Shown here piece after piece: positions 40,100-46,132 of a stretch of DNA of 64,000 bases. Origin of the DNA: Rhodomicrobium sp. R_RK_3 (GTDB lineage Bacteria; Pseudomonadota; Alphaproteobacteria; Rhizobiales; Rhodomicrobiaceae); contig NZ_MWLK01000033.1 of the NCBI RefSeq assembly GCF_002198715.1, positions 1 through 64,000 on the forward strand. The letters are read 5' to 3'. The number at the start of each line of letters is the position of its first letter. The stretch's first letter is position 1. Both the position numbers and the translations under genes were made by a program. The notes under the pieces are model-generated. The model was not told the DNA's origin. It did not search any database and saw nothing but the letters and a program-made list of their open reading frames with translations.

Positions 40100-42180
40100 G
40101 CAACGAAGCTTTCGCCTATGCCAAAGCCCTCAAGGTCAAGTCCTCGCCTCAGAAGCTCCTCCTCTTGCTTCTGGCCGAGCGCATCAGCAATGAAAGCGGC
40201 ATCTGCTGGCCCGGCCAGACTCTTCTGGCCGATGAGGCGACCATGTCGATCAGCCAGGTAAAACTGCACCTGAAGGCGATGGAGGATGAAGGTCTCCTGG
40301 TGCGCACCCTTGCCCATAATGAGAAAGGCCACATCGTCGGCACCAAATACGAGATCCCGGGCTTTCTGCGCTGGCTGAAGGCGGGCAAGGAATCAGCCCA
40401 GTCCTTCTGGGAAGAGGACCGTCCAAAGTCCGGAAATCCGACGGGGGGCAAATCGAAGAAGCCAAAGTCCGGAAATCCGACGGACCCCCCGTCGGAAATC
40501 CGACGGACCCCCCGTCGGAAATCCGACCCTAAACCCTCATATAACCATCAGTATAACCCTCAGGAAGAATCAGAATCCTCCTTTCAGTCGGATTCTGGCG
40601 CAAGCGCCAAAGCGGCAAATCCAGAGCAGCCATCCAATGAGAAGGAACGGCACCAGCAGCCTGAAGCTGACGGTGGCGGGTGCCGTCCTTCTGATCCAGC
40701 TGGCGGCATCCGCTTCGATGGCACCTTTCCAGAGGTGGATGCGGGTGCCGTTCCTGAAACTGAAGGATTGCGTCCTGGCCGCAAACCTGCGCCAAAGGCG
40801 CAGGACCTTCCAAAAAATTCCGCGCAAAAGGTTTCCGCTGGCCGCCGAGCCGACGGGACCAATCCGAAAGCTATGGGCACCAACCCACGCGCGCTCGGCA
40901 CCAATCCGCGCGCAACCGGGACCAATCCGCGTGCGAAGCGCGCCGCCGCCGGCAAGGCTGTGGCCGTCAAGACCGGCAAGGTCATCGATGTCGAATGCGA
41001 GGTCGTCGAGCTGACGCGCGTCATGGAGCCAACCGGCACCGAGGTCGCGGTCACCGGCCGTCAGGTCGCTGCTCGGCCGGAGAAGCGGGCTGTGAAGTGG
41101 CAGGACGCTGCCACGCCGGAGTTCTGGGCGTGGCACAAGACCTGGCCTGTGGCGTGCCGGCATTACGGGCCGAAGCACGCTTGGGAGGCGTGGCAGGCAT
41201 CCGGCGCCCAGGACCATGTCGCTGCCGTCATGGCCGCGTCGAAGCTCTGGGCGCGCAGCGAGGCGAAGCGGGCGGCGAAGCCCGACTACATCGCCCAACA
41301 GCCGCAGAAGTGGCTGGCGAGCGAGCCGTGGATCGGCATGGCGGTTGAGGGCGAGGCGCAGATCGAGGACGAGCCGGTGCCGGCCGACTTCCTCGCCTTC
41401 ATGGCCGCAGCCAAGGGGTTATTTGCCGACAGCCTGCCCGGCGACGTGCTGCGCGTTTGGGGCATCCGCACCGCAGCCCAACGCAATCTGGCTCATCGGA
41501 GCCTGTACTATCGCCGGCTGGAGTTGGATGCCCTGCTCGATGAGGGCAGCACCCGCAACATGTTCAGCGACGGCGACACGGTCGCAGCGGCCAATGTCAA
41601 GCGCGCGCAGCGCGAGAGCGGGCGCAAGGCGCTGAAGCTCGACCAGTGGCTGAACAGCATGGGATGGTTGAGCTACCAGGCCGAGTTGGATGCCGAAATC
41701 CCAGGCTTCAATTGCAAGCCGGCGCTGGTTCACAGCTTCGTCGAGGAATGGCTGAAGAGCGGCCAGGAGTGGGTGCCGTATGTCCAGTCCGCCTTCGCCA
41801 GAGAGGGCGTCACGCACCGACTGTACGGTCGCAAGTCGCTCGCTGAAATGGGCCTGAAGGCCGAATGGTTCGGTCAGATTGAGCCCGGTCTTCCCGGCTC
41901 CAGCATCCCGCTCGCAATCGTCGAGGCCGAAGGGGCGAAGATCGTGCAGGCGATGCATGATGATGACCGCATGTATGGCGACTTCAGCGAGGAGCTGCGC
42001 CGGTTTGTCAGTTTCGGCAGCACCTTGCACTGGCATCCGGAGCAGTTTGGCCCGGCACCGGGCCATCCTCGCTGTCTGGTGCCGGGCAGCATGTGGGACG
42101 CGGCCACAGCAGAGGTCGATCGGCGCAAGGCCGCCGAAGCGCAGCGCAAGCAGATGGCCGACCAGGAAGCGGCCTTCTAA
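40096..42180 (+). CDS. Phage replication initiator-like protein with N-terminal helix-turn-helix
   Basis: 694 residues. Residues 1-95 form a winged HTH of the phage-replication type (SPQKLLLLLLAERISNESGI, WPGQTLLADEATMSISQVK, LKAMEDEGLLVRT). Residues 110-290 are low-complexity and charged, and their DNA carries iteron-like repeats (40432-40527) and a 21-base tandem repeat. Residues 330-694 are a helical domain (EFWAWHKTWPVACRHYGPKH and later) not recognised. The layout parallels lambda O, which binds origin iterons inside its own gene, but O is much shorter. No helicase gene follows in the window, so host helicase would be needed. Confidence 0.7.
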   Translation: MSNEAFAYAKALKVKSSPQKLLLLLLAERISNESGICWPGQTLLADEATMSISQVKLHLKAMEDEGLLVRTLAHNEKGHIVGTKYEIPGFLRWLKAGKESAQSFWEEDRPKSGNPTGGKSKKPKSGNPTDPPSEIRRTPRRKSDPKPSYNHQYNPQEESESSFQSDSGASAKAANPEQPSNEKERHQQPEADGGGCRPSDPAGGIRFDGTFPEVDAGAVPETEGLRPGRKPAPKAQDLPKNSAQKVSAGRRADGTNPKAMGTNPRALGTNPRATGTNPRAKRAAAGKAVAVKTGKVIDVECEVVELTRVMEPTGTEVAVTGRQVAARPEKRAVKWQDAATPEFWAWHKTWPVACRHYGPKHAWEAWQASGAQDHVAAVMAASKLWARSEAKRAAKPDYIAQQPQKWLASEPWIGMAVEGEAQIEDEPVPADFLAFMAAAKGLFADSLPGDVLRVWGIRTAAQRNLAHRSLYYRRLELDALLDEGSTRNMFSDGDTVAAANVKRAQRESGRKALKLDQWLNSMGWLSYQAELDAEIPGFNCKPALVHSFVEEWLKSGQEWVPYVQSAFAREGVTHRLYGRKSLAEMGLKAEWFGQIEPGLPGSSIPLAIVEAEGAKIVQAMHDDDRMYGDFSEELRRFVSFGSTLHWHPEQFGPAPGHPRCLVPGSMWDAATAEVDRRKAAEAQRKQMADQEAAF
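40427..40590. other. Candidate phage replication origin
   Basis: Four copies of GGAAATCCGAC start at 40432, 40471, 40494 and 40517; the last three are 23 bases apart. Within copies 3 and 4 the site is an inverted repeat (GTCGG-AAAT-CCGAC). Right after them lies an AT-richer tract (about 40529-40590, including CATATAACC and AGTATAACC) in an otherwise GC-rich gene. Iterons plus an AT-rich tract inside an initiator gene is the arrangement of the lambda origin. Confidence 0.6.
40855..40938 (+). repeat. Tandem 21-base repeat, four units, in frame
   Basis: Encodes GTNPKAM, GTNPRAL, GTNPRAT and GTNPRAK (residues 254-281 of the initiator). The units differ mostly at third positions, so the protein repeat has been kept while the DNA drifted. 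Confidence 0.85.
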
Positions 42181-42307
42181 CCCCTCAAATCCTCGAAATC
42201 TGCCTCCCAGACGGCCGAAGCGCACCCCACCCGCTACCACCATAGCGGCGAGCGTCTTCGGCCGTCCTGAGCCCCGCCTGCCCCTCCCAAACCCAAAGGA
42301 TTGCATC

Positions 42308-42928
42308 ATGCCCAACGATATCGAAGCCGTCATGGATTGTGCCGACCGCATTGAACGCCGCGTCAGCCGAAAGGCCGCCGAAATCAACCGCGTCGCGGTC
42401 GCCAAGGCCCAGATGGCGAAGTCCCGCAAGAAGCAGGTCCGGGACGTGGTCATCGAGACCGCTGGCTCCCGTCATACTGGCCGCCGGGTCGACACAACTT
42501 GCTCGAAGATGGTCGCCGCCGGCACGCTGCCGAAATACCTCATGGTTGCTCTCGACGGCTTCACGCTGTTGGTCGCGGACAGTTTCGGCGTCGCCACGCT
42601 GGACGGCGATGACGCGACCAGCAATCTGACCGGCGGCTACGAGCCCGGCATCGGCAGGCTTCCTAGAGGCCCGCGCACGGTCAGCGACCGCCAACTCCGT
42701 GGCCTTGGCGTCCTGAAGGCAATGCAGCAGCGCGTCCCGGCCGAACTGCAAGCTGTCTTCCGCCAGATTGTCACTGAAGAGGTCGGCGCCATGGCAAACC
42801 CGAAATCGCTCGCCGAATTGGGCGAGGAAATCGGCCGCAAGCACAAGCAGGCAAGTGCCGCCGGTGGCACGCTCGTCTATTGCGTGCTGGCGCTGATCCA
42901 TCAGTTCATGAAGGAACGCGGCTATTGA
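42308..42928 (+). CDS. Phage protein of unknown function, end of early operon
   Basis: 206 residues. A basic N-terminal helix region (RIERRVSRKAAEINRVAVAK, SRKKQVRDVV) precedes a mixed domain with SDRQLRGLGVLKAMQQRVP and LAELGEEIGRKHKQA. No family recognised. AAAGGA precedes ATG 42308. A terminator follows at 43041. Confidence 0.6.
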   Translation: MPNDIEAVMDCADRIERRVSRKAAEINRVAVAKAQMAKSRKKQVRDVVIETAGSRHTGRRVDTTCSKMVAAGTLPKYLMVALDGFTLLVADSFGVATLDGDDATSNLTGGYEPGIGRLPRGPRTVSDRQLRGLGVLKAMQQRVPAELQAVFRQIVTEEVGAMANPKSLAELGEEIGRKHKQASAAGGTLVYCVLALIHQFMKERGY

Positions 42929-42995
42929 TCTGCGTACAAACTGCGGCAGACTGTCGCACTACACAGTAACGTATAGTCAAAGTGGGGTTTTGGGC

Positions 42996-43025
42996 TTGAC
43001 GCGTGCACAGGAATGTGCCAAATAA
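42996..43025 (+). promoter_or_regulatory. Possible late promoter
   Basis: TTGACG (42996-43001) with an AAATAA stretch at 43020-43025. The -10 match is poor. Like the promoter at 39026 it is followed within about 20 bases by a hairpin terminator. Confidence 0.35.
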
Positions 43026-43040
43026 GCCGGTAGGAGAATT

Positions 43041-43070
43041 GCGCCCAGAGAGATCTGGGGCGCTTTTTTT
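43041..43070 (+). terminator. Rho-independent terminator
   Basis: GCGCCC-AGA pairs with TCT-GGGGCGC (one bulged G), loop GAGA, followed by seven T residues. It ends the early operon and would also stop transcripts from the promoter-like site at 42996. Confidence 0.9.
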
Positions 43071-43152
43071 GTGCTCAGCACACCCCATGAATACTCTTCT
43101 CCACCAGTTTCGGCAAGAATATTCGCGGGCGTCGACACCCGGTCGCCCGCTG

Positions 43153-43213
43153 TGATGCAGGCGACCGTCGAATTAATGCAACCTGCATCATTTCCTGTCG
43201 AAGATGATGCAGG
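43153..43213. promoter_or_regulatory. Cluster of three TGATGCAGG sites
   Basis: TGATGCAGG at 43153-43161, its exact complement at 43182-43190, and another direct copy at 43205-43213. Nine identical bases three times within 61 bases is unlikely by chance and suggests a cooperative operator or an antitermination/recombination site. Confidence 0.6.
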
Positions 43214-43234
43214 GCTGTTGATTCACTGTGGCGA

Positions 43235-43411
43235 TTAATTCCACCGGAACGTAAGATGCGTACTCAGGCAGACGCGGTTCGGAAGAACCGATAGGCCGGT
43301 CCGCACCGCGACGCACCAGGTAATTTCTGGGGGTGCCAGCTTAATCTGGATGGCGCCGGGCAGGAGCAGCAGCAAAACCGCGATGATCGCGGCGGCCAAG
43401 AGTTTGGTCAT
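43235..43411 (-). CDS. Hidden small membrane peptide, 58 residues
   Basis: A leftward ORF of 58 codons starting MTKLLAAAIIAVLLLLLPG, a single hydrophobic helix with a positive N-terminus, then a short tail (IQIKLAPPEITWCVAVRTGL and about 18 more residues). AAAGG lies six bases before the ATG, which argues for translation. It could be a single-span inhibitor, holin-like or toxin-like peptide; none can be shown. Confidence 0.45.
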   Translation of the reverse strand: MTKLLAAAIIAVLLLLLPGAIQIKLAPPEITWCVAVRTGLSVLPNRVCLSTHLTFRWN

Positions 43412-43448
43412 GGGTGCCTTTCATTAATCCGAGGGGGACACGTGATCC

Positions 43449-43479
43449 GGCGGGGAGCAGCTCGTAACTGCTTCCCGCC
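43449..43479. terminator. Strong hairpin upstream of the small peptide gene
   Basis: GGCGGGGAGCAG pairs with CTGCTTCCCGCC (one G-T), loop CTCGTAA. No T-run follows directly on either strand, so it may be an operator or RNA structure instead of a terminator. Confidence 0.4.
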
Positions 43480-43541
43480 ATCTACCCTAACAGGCTATCT
43501 GTTTTTCCAACTCCATGCCGCAACGCCCCCGGGCTTTTCCA

Positions 43542-43560
43542 CATGCTCTGACAGAGCATG
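43542..43560. promoter_or_regulatory. Perfect 19-base palindrome, likely operator
   Basis: CATGCTCTG-A-CAGAGCATG. The odd-length symmetry is typical of operators for helix-turn-helix dimers such as phage repressors. It lies 100 bases before the first late gene. Confidence 0.6.
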
Positions 43561-43579
43561 AGCATTGCGGTTGGTTAAT

Positions 43580-43594
43580 GTTCTGGAAAAGTTC
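43580..43594 (+). promoter_or_regulatory. LexA (SOS) box of the alphaproteobacterial type
   Basis: GTTC-TGGAAAA-GTTC matches exactly the GTTC-N7-GTTC consensus used by LexA in alphaproteobacteria. It lies 66 bases before the first late gene and beside the 19-base palindrome, a suitable place for SOS control of the lytic switch. Confidence 0.65.
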
Positions 43595-43659
43595 CAGCTG
43601 CGGCCAAGCTACACTGAAACGCTAAGCAGGTTTAAAAAAAAGGAATCGGGTTTTTCCCC

Positions 43660-43917
43660 ATGAAACGCACCGAAATTCGGGCGGCTGTTGAGTCGCATTT
43701 GGTCAAAGTCGGATTCGATTCCCGTGCGTGGACCTGGAGCGGCCCCGAGCTGCTGATCGCGGTCGGCAGCGTGATGAAGCGGGTTACGCTCAAGTCCGGT
43801 ATGGCGAAGCGCGATATGATGTTCGAAATGGGCCGTATTGCTGCCTGGGCCGAGATGATCGTGACGATGACGCTGCCCGGCGAGCAGCCCATCCCCGAGC
43901 TGCGATTGGCGGCGTAA
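43660..43917 (+). CDS. Small phage protein of unknown function
   Basis: 85 residues: a basic first half (RTEIRAAVESHLVKVGFDSR) and a Met-rich helix (GMAKRDMMFEMGRIAAWAEM). It is the first rightward gene after the control region. The nearest AAGGA is farther from the ATG than usual. The stop overlaps the next start (TAATG). Confidence 0.65.
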   Translation: MKRTEIRAAVESHLVKVGFDSRAWTWSGPELLIAVGSVMKRVTLKSGMAKRDMMFEMGRIAAWAEMIVTMTLPGEQPIPELRLAA

Positions 43918-44225
43918 TGACCGAAAAAAGCGAAAATGAGCAGACCATCCGCATCTTCGCCGAGCAATTCACCCCGCCGCTGAGCGTCTGCCGCACCGAA
44001 CGGATCAACAACGTGCCCATGCCGGACGCATGGCAGGCGGCATATTGGGACAGCGCCCGCTCCATCGGCATCACGGCTGTCGCCCATAGCGGTGGTCTGC
44101 ACGCTTTTATCGAGGCGGCCGGCAAGGGCGATATCGCCGAGCACGCCGGGCGGGTGATCGCCAAGGCGCTCGGGCTGTTTCAGGAGAGTTCATATGAAGC
44201 CGACGGCGAGCCCGAAGCCCGCTAA
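43917..44225 (+). CDS. Small phage protein of unknown function
   Basis: 102 residues, mostly helical, with WQAAYWDSARSIGITAVAHS and AGRVIAKALGLFQES. The start overlaps the previous stop, and its end overlaps the terminase small subunit gene by 32 bases. No family recognised. Confidence 0.65.
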   Translation: MTEKSENEQTIRIFAEQFTPPLSVCRTERINNVPMPDAWQAAYWDSARSIGITAVAHSGGLHAFIEAAGKGDIAEHAGRVIAKALGLFQESSYEADGEPEAR

Positions 44226-44715
44226 GCGCCGGGTCGATCCGTCCATCAAGGCGAAGGCCGACCGCGCCGAAAAGCGCGCCAAGGGCGAGAAGGTCGATCC
44301 GGAGACCGGGCCGCTCAGTCCGCCCGAGAAGAAGCCGATTGGCCGCCCGTCAGGATATAGCGCGGAGCTGGGCCAGAAGATTTGCGATCTGGTCGCGATG
44401 CGTATTCCCGTTTGGGCCATCTGCGAGATGGATGGGATGCCATCGAAGGATACGCTGTATCGCTGGAAGCGCGAGATCATTGAATTTTCTGACAATTATG
44501 TGCGCGCGCGTGAACATCGTGCTGATGCTCGCCAAGACTACATCGATGAAGTCTTGCGCGATGCTCAGAATGGCATCATCGACCCGCAGGTAGCCCGGCT
44601 CATCGTCGACACCGAAAAGTGGCAGATGGGCAAGGAGAAGCCGAAGTCCTACGGGGACAAGGTCGCGCTGACCGACGCTGACGGCGGCAAGCTGGTCATC
44701 GAGTTCGCCACCTGA
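44194..44715 (+). CDS. terS: Terminase small subunit
   Basis: 173 residues. After a very basic N-terminus comes a DNA-binding HTH (ICDLVAMRIPVWAICEMDGM, SKDTLYRWKREI) and a helical oligomerisation part (REHRADARQDYIDEVLRDAQ). This matches the terminase small-subunit-like group of short-tailed phages. TerS rings recognise the packaging site and load DNA on TerL, encoded next. Confidence 0.88.
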   Translation: MKPTASPKPAKRRVDPSIKAKADRAEKRAKGEKVDPETGPLSPPEKKPIGRPSGYSAELGQKICDLVAMRIPVWAICEMDGMPSKDTLYRWKREIIEFSDNYVRAREHRADARQDYIDEVLRDAQNGIIDPQVARLIVDTEKWQMGKEKPKSYGDKVALTDADGGKLVIEFAT

Positions 44716-44723
44716 AAATCACC

Positions 44724-46130
44724 ATGCCTGCTAACGGGTGGCGCCCCCGGCCCCACCAGCAGAGCCTGTGGAATTACTTCAACGACCCGGTCACCAAGAA
44801 ATTTGACGGTACTGGCAAGCGAGCCATAGCCGTTATGCACCGCCGGTGGGGCAAGGACGAAATCGCCCTCAACCTGATCGGCAAGGCGAGCGTCACTCGC
44901 CCGGCGACATTCTGGCATTTGCTTCCTGAGTACGCTCAGGGCCGCAAGGCGATCTGGGCTGCCGTCAATCCGCATACCGGCATCCGCCGCATAGACGAAG
45001 CCTTCCCGCATGAATGGCGCGAGAACACGAATGAGCAGGAGATGTTCATTCGGTTCAAATGGGGCGCCACCTGGCAGGTAGTCGGATCTGACAACTTCAA
45101 GGCCCTGGTCGGCACGCCGCCGGCCGGCATCGTGATGTCGGAATGGGCGAAGGCGCACCCGGCAGCATGGGCATATCTGGCACCAATTCTGGTGGAAAAT
45201 AAGGGCTGGGCGCTGGCGATTACCACGCCGGAAGGGCGCAATCATGCGCTCTCGATGTTCGAAAACTGGAGCGGAAACCCGAAATATTACGCCGAGCGTC
45301 AGACCATCGAAGACAGTATGCGGCTCTGCCATGCCGGTGGTTTCGAGCCGACCATTACGCTCGATGATGTCGAAATTCAGCGTACCGAATATCGCTCGAT
45401 GTTCGGTGAAGAGGCCGGCGATGCGCTGATCGAGCAGGAGTATTTCTGTTCCTGGAGCGCTGCCATCCTCGGCGCATTCTACGGCAAGCAGATCGACAAT
45501 GCCGAGCGCGCCGGCCGCGTCTGCGGTCTAGATATCGTCAAGGGCTACCCGATCAATACGGCCTGGGACATCGGCGTCGATGATCCAATGGCGATCTGGG
45601 TCTATCAGGTCGGCCCCGGCTGGCTGCACATCATCGACTACATCGAGGGGAGCAACCAGGGCTTCGACCATTATTGCGAATGGCTGGATGAACGCGGCTA
45701 TCGCGGCGGTGTCGACTGGGTGCCGCATGACGCCAAGCAACGCGAGCCAGGCGCACCAGGTGCCCGCACCCGCATTCAGAGCCTATTCGCCCTCGGCCGC
45801 AATCCGCAGCTGGTGCCGGACCATAAGGTCATGGACCGCATCAACGCCGGCCGGAAGCTGATCGGCATCGCGCATTTCGATAAGGAGCGATGTGCTCACG
45901 GCATCGAGATGCTGCGCTCCTACAAGCAGGAATGGGATCAGAAAAACCGCGTTTTCCGCAAGACGCCGAAGCACGACTTCGCGTCGCACGGCGCTGACGC
46001 CTGGGGCCATCTGGCCGTCGCCGTCGCATTTCCGAAGCCGCGCGAGGCCGGGATGCCCGAGCTGCAACCCGGTCAGATCCGGGTCAATGACCTGCTGAAG
46101 GCACAGAAACCAAACAGGAAATGGGCATAG
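44724..46130 (+). CDS. terL: Terminase large subunit
   Basis: 468 residues. The ATPase domain has the Walker A variant HRRWGKDEIAL (R40-D45) and a Walker B-like region around GIVMSEWAKA. The nuclease domain has D282 in AWDIGVDDP and the C-terminal acidic pair D418 and D425 in HDFASHGADAWGH. It pumps DNA into the prohead and cuts it. It lies eight bases after terS and just before the portal gene. Confidence 0.93.
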   Translation: MPANGWRPRPHQQSLWNYFNDPVTKKFDGTGKRAIAVMHRRWGKDEIALNLIGKASVTRPATFWHLLPEYAQGRKAIWAAVNPHTGIRRIDEAFPHEWRENTNEQEMFIRFKWGATWQVVGSDNFKALVGTPPAGIVMSEWAKAHPAAWAYLAPILVENKGWALAITTPEGRNHALSMFENWSGNPKYYAERQTIEDSMRLCHAGGFEPTITLDDVEIQRTEYRSMFGEEAGDALIEQEYFCSWSAAILGAFYGKQIDNAERAGRVCGLDIVKGYPINTAWDIGVDDPMAIWVYQVGPGWLHIIDYIEGSNQGFDHYCEWLDERGYRGGVDWVPHDAKQREPGAPGARTRIQSLFALGRNPQLVPDHKVMDRINAGRKLIGIAHFDKERCAHGIEMLRSYKQEWDQKNRVFRKTPKHDFASHGADAWGHLAVAVAFPKPREAGMPELQPGQIRVNDLLKAQKPNRKWA

Positions 46131-46132
46131 CC

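Larger units (their letters stand above)
42929..43659. other. Early/late control region
   Basis: A 731-base gap rich in signals: promoter-like TTGACG at 42996, terminator 43041-43070, three TGATGCAGG sites (43153-43213), a small leftward ORF (43235-43411), a hairpin (43449-43479), a 19-base palindrome (43542-43560) and a LexA-type box (43580-43594). Late genes begin at 43660. Confidence 0.7.

Noticed and set aside
40432-40527. Regular short repeats resembling a CRISPR array
   Set aside because: Units are 11 bases at 23-base spacing inside an open reading frame, without spacers of constant length or cas genes; iterons fit better.
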